From JBCDJG01 sp038748065 (GTDB taxonomy: Bacteria; Pseudomonadota; Gammaproteobacteria; Pseudomonadales; Halieaceae), in the NCBI GenBank assembly GCA_038748065.1, contig JBCDJG010000055.1:1-33810 (forward strand): 33,810 nucleotides of DNA. Direction: 5' to 3'. Below the pieces are notes generated by a model. That model had not been told where the DNA came from, did no database searches, and saw only the letters and a program-made list of their open reading frames with translations. Each line of letters begins with the position of its first letter. Position 1 is the first letter of the stretch. Made by a program: the position numbers and the translations under genes. Of the stretch, positions 16,335 through 24,816 are shown in pieces.

Positions 16335-17129
16335 GTGGCATATCGGGGAACAATAAGGCAGCGCTGGCTTTGCAGTGTCGCGACGGTCCTGGCGGCGATG
16401 ACGCTCAGCGCCTGTGTCACCACCACCGAGCGCGTGTTTTCCAATGACCCTTCGCCGGAAGAGACGCTGGAGCGCCGCGTCGAACTGGCGCGACAGTATA
16501 TCGGCCAGGGCGACTGGGCCAACGCTAAACGCAACCTGGCGCTGGCCGTCGAGATTGACCCGCGTAACGCTGAAGTGCACGAGGCCTTTGGCCTTGTCTA
16601 TCAAAGCACTGGCGAGTACGAGCTGGCCGAGGACAGTTACGAGGAGGCCCTCCGTCTCGATCGAGGCTTCTCGCGGGCGCGCAACAACTATGCTGCCTTT
16701 CTTTATTCGCAAGAGCGTTTCCGCGAGGCGGAGCAGCAGCTGCAGTACGTGATCAAGGATACGCTCTACCCGGCGCGGCCACAGGCCTTCGTGAATCTTG
16801 GGCGCTGCCAGCTGCAGCTGTTCAAGCCGGTAGAGGCCGAAGCGTCCTTTATGCGAGCCCTGGCGATGGATCGCACCAATACTATCGCCATGCTGGAAGT
16901 CGCCGAGCTGCGCTATGATGCAGGCGATTATGACAGCGCGCTGCGTTACTACGGCACGTATCGGACCATTCTGAGACAGCAGTCCTCTCGAGGCCTGCTG
17001 CTGGGAATCAAGCTGGCACGGGCTACCGGCGACAAAGATGCCGAGAGCTCATACGCGCTGGCATTGACCAACTTGTATCCCAGCTCAGAAGAGTATGCCG
17101 CTTACCGCCGTTTGGTGGCTGATGAGTAA
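16335..17129 (+). CDS. pilW: Type IV pilus biogenesis/stability lipoprotein PilW (PilF)
   Basis: 264 residues from GTG 16335. A lipoprotein signal peptide ends in the lipobox LSAC (C27). The remainder is a series of tetratricopeptide repeats (for example YIGQGDWANAKRNLALAVEI, then a repeat around AFGLVYQSTGEYELAEDSYE). PilW/PilF is an outer-membrane lipoprotein that helps assemble the PilQ secretin. The gene starts one base after rlmN, and its stop overlaps the rodZ-like start by 8 bp (ATGAGTAA). No other pilus genes are in the window, as is normal for this locus. Confidence 0.93.
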   Translation: MAYRGTIRQRWLCSVATVLAAMTLSACVTTTERVFSNDPSPEETLERRVELARQYIGQGDWANAKRNLALAVEIDPRNAEVHEAFGLVYQSTGEYELAEDSYEEALRLDRGFSRARNNYAAFLYSQERFREAEQQLQYVIKDTLYPARPQAFVNLGRCQLQLFKPVEAEASFMRALAMDRTNTIAMLEVAELRYDAGDYDSALRYYGTYRTILRQQSSRGLLLGIKLARATGDKDAESSYALALTNLYPSSEEYAAYRRLVADE

Positions 17130-17532
17130 AGCCGAGGAGCCGGGCGCAAGCCCGATGAAGTCCGCCGGTGCCCAGCTGCGCACGGCGCGCAACAAGCTGG
17201 CATTGAGTGAACTGGAGGTTGAAGAGCGCCTCAACTGGTTGCCGGGTTACGTGCAGCTTATTGAAGGCGACCGCTACGATGCACTGCGGCGACCGACCTT
17301 TGCGCGCGGCTATGTGCAGGCATATTGCAAACTGCTGGGTATCAGCAGTCAGGGCGTCTTGCAGGCCTTTGACGATTTTCGCCCGGAGTGGGATCACAGG
17401 GTCACGCCGCGCAGGATAGAAACAAGGCCGCTCCAGCTGCAACAGACCGGTGCGGGTGTTGTCATTGGTGTGGTAGTGATGGTTGTCATGGTCGCTGGAC
17501 TCTGGTGGTGGCAAGTTGGCGCCGCCGGGTGA
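17122..17532 (+). CDS. Short RodZ-like protein: helix-turn-helix plus one membrane helix
   Basis: 136 residues. The N-terminal part (about 12-90) is a RodZ-type helix-turn-helix: AGAQLRTARNKLALSELEVE, then YVQLIEGDRYDALRRPTFAR and GYVQAYCKLLGI. A single membrane segment of about 20 residues (VVIGVVVMVVMVAGLWWW) follows, and the protein stops six residues later. Full-length RodZ has a long periplasmic tail with a DUF4115 beta domain; here it is absent, and ispG begins 12 bases on, so nothing more is encoded. RodZ links MreB filaments to the cell-wall machinery. The position between pilW and ispG is the usual rodZ location, so I read it as a truncated ortholog. Confidence 0.8.
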   Translation: MSKAEEPGASPMKSAGAQLRTARNKLALSELEVEERLNWLPGYVQLIEGDRYDALRRPTFARGYVQAYCKLLGISSQGVLQAFDDFRPEWDHRVTPRRIETRPLQLQQTGAGVVIGVVVMVVMVAGLWWWQVGAAG

Positions 17533-17544
17533 GGTAGTGAGAAT

Positions 17545-18675
17545 ATGAAGACAGAATCCCCGATAAAACGCAGGAAGAGTCGGCAGATTATGGTGGGTCC
17601 GGTTGCCGTCGGTGGCGATGCTCCGATCAGCGTCCAGAGCATGACCAACACGGAAACCTGCGATGTCGCCGCTACGGTGGCCCAGGTCCAGGCCATAGCC
17701 GATGCCGGCGCGGATATTGTCCGCGTGTCAGTGCCCAGCATGGAGGCGGCGGAGGCCTTTCGGCAGATTCGCGACCAAGTCTCGGTACCGCTGGTTGCCG
17801 ATATTCATTTCGATCACCGGATTGCGTTGAAGGTTGCTGACTATGGCGTGGATTGCCTGCGCATTAATCCGGGCAACATCGGGCGAGATGACAAGGTGAG
17901 AGAGGTGATTGCCAGTGCTCGCGACAAGGGCATTCCGATTCGTATCGGCGTGAACGCGGGTTCGTTGGGCAAGGATCTGCAGCGCAAGTATGGCGAGCCT
18001 AATGCCGCGGCGCTGGTGGAATCGGCACTGCGCCATGTGGATATCCTGGACAAGCACGACTACCCCGATTTCAAGGTTAGCGTGAAGGCATCAGAAGTGT
18101 TCATGGCCGTCGAGGCCTATCGCCTGCTGGCGACCGAGATCGATCAGCCGCTGCACCTGGGAATTACCGAAGCCGGGGGCCTGCGTGGTGGTACCGTTAA
18201 ATCCGCCGTGGGTCTGGGTATGCTGCTGATGGAGGGTATCGGCGACACTATTCGCATCTCTTTGGCCGCAGACCCAGTGGAGGAGGTCAAGGTGGGCTTC
18301 GAGATTCTCAAGAGTTTGAAGCTGCGCACCAACGGTATCAACTTTATTGCCTGCCCGAGTTGCTCGCGGCAGAACTTCGATGTCATCGGCACGATGAATA
18401 GCCTTGAGCAGCGTCTTGAGGATGTGCGAACGCCGATGGATGTCGCGGTTATCGGCTGTATTGTGAACGGCCCCGGCGAAGCGCGCGAGGCGGATGTGGG
18501 GCTGACCGGGGCGACCCCCAGCAATCTGATCTATGTTAGCGGCGAGCCGGACCATAAGGTCAGCAATGAAGACTTCATCGACCACCTCGAGCAGGTCATT
18601 CGCAAGCGGGCGGCCGAGCTGGAGGCTGAGCGCGCGGCCGCTGACGAAGCCGTCATCGCCAAATCGCACGGTTGA
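17545..18675 (+). CDS. ispG: 4-hydroxy-3-methylbut-2-en-1-yl diphosphate synthase IspG (GcpE)
   Basis: 376 residues. It catalyses the penultimate step of the MEP isoprenoid pathway, reducing the cyclodiphosphate MEcPP to HMBPP using a [4Fe-4S] cluster. Ligands C270, C273 (ACPSCSRQNFD), C305 and E312 (GCIVNGPGEA) match E. coli numbering. The N-terminal TIM barrel opens with PISVQSMTNTETCDV. Being an Fe-S enzyme, it depends on the isc machinery a few genes upstream. The C-terminal tail (RAAELEAERAAADEAV) is charged and probably disordered or helical. It is followed 10 bp later by hisS. Confidence 0.97.
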   Translation: MKTESPIKRRKSRQIMVGPVAVGGDAPISVQSMTNTETCDVAATVAQVQAIADAGADIVRVSVPSMEAAEAFRQIRDQVSVPLVADIHFDHRIALKVADYGVDCLRINPGNIGRDDKVREVIASARDKGIPIRIGVNAGSLGKDLQRKYGEPNAAALVESALRHVDILDKHDYPDFKVSVKASEVFMAVEAYRLLATEIDQPLHLGITEAGGLRGGTVKSAVGLGMLLMEGIGDTIRISLAADPVEEVKVGFEILKSLKLRTNGINFIACPSCSRQNFDVIGTMNSLEQRLEDVRTPMDVAVIGCIVNGPGEAREADVGLTGATPSNLIYVSGEPDHKVSNEDFIDHLEQVIRKRAAELEAERAAADEAVIAKSHG

Positions 18676-18685
18676 GAATAGCAGC

Positions 18686-19966
18686 GTGAGTAAACTCAGA
18701 GCCATCCGGGGGATGAGCGACATCCTTCCGGGTGATAGCGCCCATTGGCAGTACCTGGAGCAAACTGTCGCGGACGTGCTCACCAGTTACGGCTACGGTC
18801 AGATTCGACTGCCGGTGGTTGAGTATACCGAGCTCTTCAAGCGTTCCATTGGCGAGGTTACCGATATCGTCGAGAAGGAGATGTATACCTTCGAGGACCG
18901 CAATGGCGACAGCCTGACGCTGCGTCCCGAGGGCACGGCGGGCTGCGTCCGTGCGGCCCTGCAGCAGAGCCTGCTGGGTGTCCCTCAGCGGCTCTGGTAT
19001 TACGGCCCGATGTTTCGCTACGAGCGACCGCAGAAGGGTCGCCAGCGCCAGTTTTACCAAATTGGCATTGAAAGCTTCGGTTTTCCAGGCGCCGACATGG
19101 ATGCGGAAATTATCATGATCACGGCGCGACTCTGGCAACGCCTTGGTATCGCCGACAGCGTGCGCCTTGAGTTGAATTCCATCGGTGATCCGGCCTCAAG
19201 GGCTAACTACCGGCAGGCCCTCGTTGACTATCTCAGTACCCGCCGGGAGCAGTTGGACGAGGACAGTCAGCGCCGACTGGATAGCAATCCGCTGCGCATT
19301 CTCGATAGCAAGAGCCCGCAAACCCAGGCGCTGCTCGATGAGGCGCCATCGCTCATCGACTATCTCGACGAGGATTCCAGATCCGAGTTCAGCTACCTGC
19401 AGGCGCTGCTGAAGGCCGCAGGCATTAGCTTCGAGATTAATCCGCGTCTCGTGCGCGGGCTGGACTATTACAACCGGACCGTTTTTGAGTGGGTTACCGA
19501 TAGTCTCGGCGCACAGGGCACGGTCGGCGGCGGAGGTCGCTACGATGGTCTGGTGGAGCAGTTGGGGGGCAAACCCTGCCCAGGCGTCGGTTTTGCGATG
19601 GGCCTGGAACGTTTGGTCCTGTTGCTGGCCGAGGTGGGCGCACTACCGCCGCCTGAACCCGCCGCCGACATCTATGTCGTAGCGGTGGGCGATGCTGCCA
19701 CGCTGGCAGCGGTGAATGCCGTGGAGCACCTGCGTTCAAGTTCACCGGCCTGTCGCATCGTGCAGCACTGTGGTGGCGGTAGCTTCAAAAGCCAGATGAA
19801 AAAGGCTGACAAGAGCGGCGCAAGCCTCGCTCTGATCTGGGGCGATGACGAGGTTGCCGCCGGCACTGTAGTGGTGAAGGACCTGCGCAATGCAGCGCAG
19901 CAAAGCGTGGAATTGAACAAGCTGGGAGGCGCAGTCAGTGAGCTGCTGGCTTCCCTGAATGTCTAA
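18686..19966 (+). CDS. hisS: Histidine--tRNA ligase
   Basis: 426 residues from GTG 18686 (protein V/M-SKLRAIRGMSDILPG). The open frame runs back to 18533 inside ispG, but family proteins begin near this point. Class II synthetase motifs are present: motif 2 region MFRYERPQKGRQRQFYQ, the histidine-specific LVRGLDYYNRTVFEW, and motif 3 GFAMGLERLVLLL. A C-terminal anticodon-binding domain follows (about 330-426). It charges tRNA-His. The GTG start has only a weak ribosome site (AGCAG), suggesting coupling with ispG. Confidence 0.97.
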   Translation: MSKLRAIRGMSDILPGDSAHWQYLEQTVADVLTSYGYGQIRLPVVEYTELFKRSIGEVTDIVEKEMYTFEDRNGDSLTLRPEGTAGCVRAALQQSLLGVPQRLWYYGPMFRYERPQKGRQRQFYQIGIESFGFPGADMDAEIIMITARLWQRLGIADSVRLELNSIGDPASRANYRQALVDYLSTRREQLDEDSQRRLDSNPLRILDSKSPQTQALLDEAPSLIDYLDEDSRSEFSYLQALLKAAGISFEINPRLVRGLDYYNRTVFEWVTDSLGAQGTVGGGGRYDGLVEQLGGKPCPGVGFAMGLERLVLLLAEVGALPPPEPAADIYVVAVGDAATLAAVNAVEHLRSSSPACRIVQHCGGGSFKSQMKKADKSGASLALIWGDDEVAAGTVVVKDLRNAAQQSVELNKLGGAVSELLASLNV

Positions 19967-19981
19967 GTAAGGAAAGAGAAC

Positions 19982-20719
19982 GTGGACGCATACCGTACCG
20001 AAGAAGAACAGGTAGAAGCCCTGAAACGCTGGTGGGATGAGAACGGCAAGTCGACGGTTGCCGCCATCATTATTGCCGTTTCCGGCGCCGTTGTTTGGCA
20101 AACCTGGCAGGGCCAGCAGGAAACATCGCAGATGGCCGCGTCGGATAGCTACCAGGCCCTGGTGAACAGTTTGTCGAGAGCGCAGCAGAGTGGCGACAAT
20201 GCCGAGGTGGTCAAAATTGCATCGGAGCTCAAGGAGAGCTTCGACAGCAGCACGTATGCTCAGTTTGCGGCGATGCACCTGGCTCGTATAAAAGTGGAAG
20301 AGGGCGATTTGGCCGGCGCCGAAGCCGAACTGCGATGGGTGCTTGGCGAGGCGGGTCGGGGTAGTGACGTTGCGCGCATTACCGAACTTCGTCTCGCTCG
20401 TCTCGTCGCTGCACAGGGCGACGCGGATCAGGCCCTGGGCATTCTGGCGGCGGGGGAGCAGGGCACTTATGCGGCATCCTATACGCTGGCCCGTGGGGAT
20501 ATCCTGTACGCGGCGGGCCGCGAGGACGAGGCGCGAGCCGCCTATACGCAGGCAAGACTTCTGGCGGCCCAAGGGGGTCAGGCGGGCGGGCTTGCGAGCC
20601 TTGAGCAGAAGCTCGCCAGTCTTTCGCCAGTCCCAGCCAGGGAAATTCCCGCAATGATGCCCGTGGATGAGCTGGTCGAGACCGTGGACATATCACAGAG
20701 CAGTGAGGCTGAGGAATGA
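19982..20719 (+). CDS. yfgM: YfgM-type membrane-anchored TPR protein (periplasmic chaperone partner)
   Basis: 245 residues from GTG 19982, preceded by AAGGAAAGAG. The opening YRTEEEQVEALKRWWDENGK is the YfgM/UPF0070 signature. One membrane helix follows (about 22-42, VAAIIIAVSGAVVWQTW), then a periplasmic TPR-like domain. In E. coli YfgM binds the SecYEG translocon and the chaperone PpiD. The C-terminal tail is acidic (VETVDISQSSEAEE). Its stop overlaps the bamB start by ATGA, as expected for the conserved yfgM-bamB-der run. Confidence 0.9.
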   Translation: MDAYRTEEEQVEALKRWWDENGKSTVAAIIIAVSGAVVWQTWQGQQETSQMAASDSYQALVNSLSRAQQSGDNAEVVKIASELKESFDSSTYAQFAAMHLARIKVEEGDLAGAEAELRWVLGEAGRGSDVARITELRLARLVAAQGDADQALGILAAGEQGTYAASYTLARGDILYAAGREDEARAAYTQARLLAAQGGQAGGLASLEQKLASLSPVPAREIPAMMPVDELVETVDISQSSEAEE

Positions 20720-21900
20720 ATCTCGATCGTTCACTGGCTCGGTGCCTACTGGTGCTGATCTTAAGTGCAAGCCTGTCCGCCTGCAGCACGGTTGCTGGCT
20801 GGTTCGACAGCGACGACGAGGACCCGACGGCGCCGGTCGAGCTGATCGACATTGATACCAGCATCAATATGAAGAAGATTTGGTCAACCGGCGTTGGCAA
20901 AGGCCAGGGAACCGGGCTTTATAAGATTCAGCCTGTCCTGGATGGCAATACGCTTTACGTCGCTTCCTCCAAGGGTCAGGTCTACGCCATCGGCAGAGAG
21001 CGCGGCAAGAAGCTCTGGGATGCGAAACTTGAGACTGACCTGTCCGGTGGCGTTGGCGCCTATGCCGGGTCGCTGTTTGTCGGTGGTGCCGACGGCTCTG
21101 TGATGCGCCTCAGCGCCGAGAACGGTGAGCTGCTCTGGTCGACGCGCGTGACCGGCGAGGTGCTGGCACCGCCACAGGGCGACGGCCGCATGGTGGTGGC
21201 GCAAACCTATGATGGAAAGCTGCATGGCCTTGATCACGACAGTGGCGAGAAAATCTGGACTTACGATAGCAATGTGCCCGTGTTGACAGTCCGCGGCACG
21301 AGCACGCCGATTTTACGGAGCAATGTGGTCTACGCCGGCTTTGCCAACGGCCGGGTGCTGGCTTTTAATGCCGACAGTGGCGATATCAAGTGGGAAGTGC
21401 GCGTTGCGATCTCCCAGGGCCGTTCGGAGATCGAGCGGATTGTCGATGTCGACGGCACAATGGCGCTGGTGGGCAATGAACTCTATGCAGCCAGCTACCA
21501 GGGGAGGATAGTTGCAATTGATGCCGCTTCCGGACGCAAGCTGTGGCAGAACAATGTGTCTTCCTTCTCCGGAGTTTCACAGGGCTTTGGCAATGTGTAT
21601 GTTGCTGACGAAGATGGCACGCTATACGCGTTTCAGCGCAACGGCCAGGGTGAGCGCTGGTCACAGCCTTCGCTCGGCTATCGTGAGCTGTCGCGGCCAA
21701 CTCCGGTGAGCAGCTATGTCGCGGTGGCAGACCTTGAAGGCATCGTGCACTTTATTTCCCAGGTCGATGGAGAGTTCGCAGGTCGCACCAAAATCGATGG
21801 CGATGGCGCCCGCGCGGATATGATTGCCGACGGCAACATCCTCTATGTGCTTGGAAATAGCGGCAAACTCGTTGCGCTGGAAATCACTTCTAAGGAGTAG
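20716..21900 (+). CDS. bamB: Outer-membrane protein assembly factor BamB
   Basis: 394 residues. The signal peptide ends in a lipobox LSAC (C23), so the mature protein is a lipoprotein of the outer-membrane BAM complex. The remainder is an eight-bladed beta-propeller of PQQ-like repeats, each with a 'G.vyAl....G...W' pattern (for example GQVYAIGRERGKKLWDA and KLHGLDHDSGEKIWTYDS). BamB binds BamA and assists beta-barrel insertion. It overlaps yfgM by 4 bp and lies 31 bp before der. Confidence 0.95.
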   Translation: MNLDRSLARCLLVLILSASLSACSTVAGWFDSDDEDPTAPVELIDIDTSINMKKIWSTGVGKGQGTGLYKIQPVLDGNTLYVASSKGQVYAIGRERGKKLWDAKLETDLSGGVGAYAGSLFVGGADGSVMRLSAENGELLWSTRVTGEVLAPPQGDGRMVVAQTYDGKLHGLDHDSGEKIWTYDSNVPVLTVRGTSTPILRSNVVYAGFANGRVLAFNADSGDIKWEVRVAISQGRSEIERIVDVDGTMALVGNELYAASYQGRIVAIDAASGRKLWQNNVSSFSGVSQGFGNVYVADEDGTLYAFQRNGQGERWSQPSLGYRELSRPTPVSSYVAVADLEGIVHFISQVDGEFAGRTKIDGDGARADMIADGNILYVLGNSGKLVALEITSKE

Positions 21901-21931
21901 GGCGATGCCTGAGGCAAGGCGCTCTTGAACC

Positions 21932-23356
21932 ATGATCCCGGTTATCGCCCTTGTAGGGCGCCCCAACGTTGGTAAGTCGACCCTATTTAACCAACTTACT
22001 CGCAGCCGCGATGCACTCGTAGCAGACTTCGCCGGGCTTACGCGAGATCGCAAGTACGGCGAGGGCCGCATGGGTGACAAGCCCTTCATCGTCATCGATA
22101 CCGGCGGTATTTCTGGCGATGAGGCGGGTATCGATGTGGAGATGGCAGGCCAGTCTATGGCCGCGATCGATGAAGCCGACATCGTCCTCTTTATGGTTGA
22201 TGCGCGGGAGGGCCTGAACCCTACGGATGAAGCACTCGCTCGCCATCTGCGGCAAGGCGGCAAGCGCTTCCACTTACTCGTCAACAAGACCGACGGTCTT
22301 AATGAAGATGTCGCGGTGGGCGATTTCTTTGCCCTGGGCGTTGATACGATGCATGCCATTGCGGCCAGTCAGGGTCGTGGTCTGAAGCGCATGATCGAGG
22401 CGGTCCTTGAGCCCTTTCCGGATGCTGAGCAGATTGCTGAGGCGCGTGAGCGCTATGATAGCGTGCGTGTGGCCATCATCGGCCGTCCCAATGTGGGTAA
22501 GAGCACCCTGGTGAATCGACTGCTGGGCGAAGACAGGGTTGTTGTCTTCGATAAGCCCGGCACCACGCGTGACAGTATCTATATTGAGTATGAGCGCGAT
22601 GACCGCAAGTACACGCTGATCGATACCGCTGGCGTCCGCCGCCGCAAAAACGTGCGCGAGACCGTGGAAAAGTTCTCTATCGTGAAAACACTCAAGGCCA
22701 TCGATGATGCCCATGTCGTGGTGCTGGTGATGGACGGCCATGAGGGCATTGTCGATCAGGATATGCACCTGCTCGGCCACTGCATTGAGGCGGGTCGCGG
22801 TCTGGTGCTTGCGGTGAACAAGTGGGACGGGATCGAGGACGATCAGCGTCAATGGATCAAGACAGAGTTGGAGCGGCGCCTGCAGTTTGCCGACTATGCG
22901 GATACCCACTTTATTTCCGCGCTACACGGTACCGGCGTGGGTCACCTTTACCGATCAGTTCATGCTGCCCACGCCTCCGCGACCCGCAAGCTCAACACCA
23001 ACACGCTGACGCGTATTCTCGAGGGCGCAGTGCACGACCACCCACCGCCAATGGTCAACGGCCGCCGCATCAAGCTGCGCTATGCCCACGCCGGCGGACA
23101 AAACCCACCGTTAATCGTAGTCCACGGGAACCAGACAGGCAGCGTGCCGAACAGCTACCAGCGCTACCTCGAAAAGACTTTTCGCCGACATCTGGAACTG
23201 CACGGCACGCCAGTACGGATTGAGTTTCGCACCTCGGATAATCCCTACTCGGACAAGCGCAATAAGCTGACCCAGCGTCAGGTCCAGCGCAAGCGACGCA
23301 TGATGGCCCATGTGAAGAAGGCTAAAAAAGACAAAAAAAACAAGAAAAAGCGCTAG
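21932..23356 (+). CDS. der: Ribosome biogenesis GTPase Der (EngA)
   Basis: 474 residues with two tandem GTPase domains. The first G1 motif is GRPNVGKSTLFNQL (from residue 9), with DTGG and NKTD; the second is GRPNVGKSTLVNRLLG, with DTAG and NKWD. A C-terminal KH-like domain (about 355-440) follows, and the end is a lysine-rich tail (HVKKAKKDKKNKKKR). Der acts in 50S subunit maturation. No strong ribosome site is seen before the ATG at 21932, and the gene probably shares the bamB transcript. No T-tract terminator was found in the 208 bp after it. Confidence 0.97.
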   Translation: MIPVIALVGRPNVGKSTLFNQLTRSRDALVADFAGLTRDRKYGEGRMGDKPFIVIDTGGISGDEAGIDVEMAGQSMAAIDEADIVLFMVDAREGLNPTDEALARHLRQGGKRFHLLVNKTDGLNEDVAVGDFFALGVDTMHAIAASQGRGLKRMIEAVLEPFPDAEQIAEARERYDSVRVAIIGRPNVGKSTLVNRLLGEDRVVVFDKPGTTRDSIYIEYERDDRKYTLIDTAGVRRRKNVRETVEKFSIVKTLKAIDDAHVVVLVMDGHEGIVDQDMHLLGHCIEAGRGLVLAVNKWDGIEDDQRQWIKTELERRLQFADYADTHFISALHGTGVGHLYRSVHAAHASATRKLNTNTLTRILEGAVHDHPPPMVNGRRIKLRYAHAGGQNPPLIVVHGNQTGSVPNSYQRYLEKTFRRHLELHGTPVRIEFRTSDNPYSDKRNKLTQRQVQRKRRMMAHVKKAKKDKKNKKKR

Positions 23357-23539
23357 CTAATGGGGGGCAAGCTCGGCCCTATTCACACTGTCGCGTGGAG
23401 GTGGAGCCCCCGAGCGCCTAGCGTAAACGATCGCCGCCGATATGCAGGGCTGCCTGCTCCAGGATCAATTCACCTGTGAACACGGGGCGGGTTACGGCTC
23501 GCTTCCCCAGCCAATTAGGCCTTGTGTCTCGTCAGTTTA

Positions 23540-23561
23540 GTGTTATAGTTACCTATAACAC
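23540..23561 (+). promoter_or_regulatory. Perfect palindromic operator, 9-bp arms, before the GIN/YtrA/ABC operon
   Basis: GTGTTATAG (23540-23548) and its exact reverse complement CTATAACAC (23553-23561) are separated by TTAC. The left arm contains a -10-like TATAGT (23544-23549), with TTGTGT at 23522 as a weak -35. The GTG...CAC ends resemble operators described for the YtrA branch of GntR repressors, and such a repressor is the second gene of the operon. Autoregulation by steric block of the promoter is the likely role. Confidence 0.7.
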
Positions 23562-23564
23562 CAT

Positions 23565-24437
23565 ATGACAACGGTGATCGCAATGATCGCACGACCCAAA
23601 CGCAAGTTGATGAGCCGGGCAGACAATCATGTGCTTCTCTACGCCGCCCTCTTTCTCCTCTGTGCGCTGATAGCGGCACCGCTACAGGCCGCAACACAGC
23701 GCGTGGAAGGCCTGGAGTTTGATCGTGTGTTGATCTTCGGTGGTGTGGATGTCGAAATTTCTCAGGGGGATCGCAACGAACTCAGGATCCGCGACGTAGA
23801 AGAGGGCGCCGCTCAGCCCTTTTTACTGGACGGACGCACGCTGGTCCTGGGCCGCGACCCGAAGCGGCCCTCTCGCGATCTTTCAGATATCCAATACAAG
23901 CTGCAGCTTGTGAACATTACGGAAATTGGCGTGAAGGGCAGCGCCGATGTCTATATCCGCCCACTAACCCTATCCGACCTGAAGATTTCCCTTGCGGGCT
24001 CGGGTGAAGTGCGCCAGTTCGCCTTCCAGGGTGCCAGTCTGTCGCTGGGTCTCCAGGGATCAGGCGACATTCAGGTCGCCGAGATCGAGGTGGAAAAGCT
24101 GGACGTCAGCCTGAGCGGATCAGGCGATGTTGAGTTAGGCACGATTGCTGCGCAGCAGGTGGATATTGCCTTACGCGGTTCTGGCGATGTGGAAGCCGAG
24201 GCCAGCGGCAAGACCTCTCAACTGGACATTGCGGTCATTGGCTCTGGTGACGTGGACCTCGGTCGATTGGACGCGAGTAGTGCACGCGTCAGCATTATTG
24301 GTTCCGGGGATGCGCTTATCGGTGCCGCACAAGAGCTCGACGTAACGATCCTTGGCAGCGGCTCAGTCATCTACCGTGGCTCGCCCGATATCAAGCAGAG
24401 CGTCATTGGCTCTGGTGATCTGGAGCGCGCGCGCTGA
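23565..24437 (+). CDS. Exported GIN-domain (DUF2807) repeat protein
   Basis: 290 residues if the ATG at 23565 is used. ATGs at 23583 and 23610 are also possible, and 23565 lies only 3 bases after the operator, so a later start is credible. A basic start (RPKRK) and hydrophobic stretch end in PLQA-ATQ, a likely signal peptidase I site near residue 43. The rest is a GIN-type beta-solenoid: GS(A/G)(D/E)-like turns recur at residues 125, 145, 165, 185, 205, 226, 246, 264 and 282, mostly GSGD, about 20 residues apart. Function of the family is unknown. It heads an operon with a GntR repressor and an ABC exporter, suggesting an envelope-stress or efflux-linked role (inference). Confidence 0.8.
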   Translation: MTTVIAMIARPKRKLMSRADNHVLLYAALFLLCALIAAPLQAATQRVEGLEFDRVLIFGGVDVEISQGDRNELRIRDVEEGAAQPFLLDGRTLVLGRDPKRPSRDLSDIQYKLQLVNITEIGVKGSADVYIRPLTLSDLKISLAGSGEVRQFAFQGASLSLGLQGSGDIQVAEIEVEKLDVSLSGSGDVELGTIAAQQVDIALRGSGDVEAEASGKTSQLDIAVIGSGDVDLGRLDASSARVSIIGSGDALIGAAQELDVTILGSGSVIYRGSPDIKQSVIGSGDLERAR

Positions 24438-24447
24438 GGTTGGTCTG

Positions 24448-24816
24448 ATGGACTGGAACGACAACCAGCCAATTTACCGCCAGCTACGCGATCTGGTGTT
24501 GGCGCGCATCCTGGATGGCAGTTTCCCGGAAGGCGAGGCCGTGCCCTCGGTGCGGCAGGTAGCCGCCGAGTACAAGATTAATCACCTGACTGTGGGAAAG
24601 GCCTACCAGGAATTGGTAGACGGCGGCCTGTTAGAGAAGCGCCGCGGCCTTGGCATGTTCGTTTGTCCTGGCGCCCGGGCCGGGTTGACCGGCGATGAGC
24701 AGGCCAGATTTTTGTCGGAAGAGGTTCCGGCATTTGCTCAACGGGCGGCCCTTCTGGGGCTCGATATCGAGAAGGTCGTGGCGCTCTTGCGTGCCGCGGG
24801 AGAGAACGATGAGTAA
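24448..24816 (+). CDS. GntR-family repressor, YtrA subfamily
   Basis: 122 residues from the ATG at 24448 (GAGG nine bases upstream); the longer frame from 24352 lies inside the DUF2807 gene. An N-terminal winged helix (about 8-75: QPIYRQLRDLVLARIL, VPSVRQVAAEYKINHLTVGKAYQEL, GGLLEKRRGLGMFV) is followed by only about 45 residues of helical dimerisation tail. That size is typical of the YtrA branch, which usually represses a neighbouring ABC transporter operon. The stop overlaps the ATPase gene start by 8 bp. The perfect palindrome at 23540 is the likely binding site. Confidence 0.9.
   Translation: MDWNDNQPIYRQLRDLVLARILDGSFPEGEAVPSVRQVAAEYKINHLTVGKAYQELVDGGLLEKRRGLGMFVCPGARAGLTGDEQARFLSEEVPAFAQRAALLGLDIEKVVALLRAAGENDE

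Noticed and set aside
23985..24425. Short-period DNA repeats that might be a CRISPR or tandem repeat array
   Set aside because: The periodicity is at the protein level (GSGD turns), spacing is about 60 bp in one reading frame, and the DNA copies differ at synonymous sites; it is a coding solenoid.
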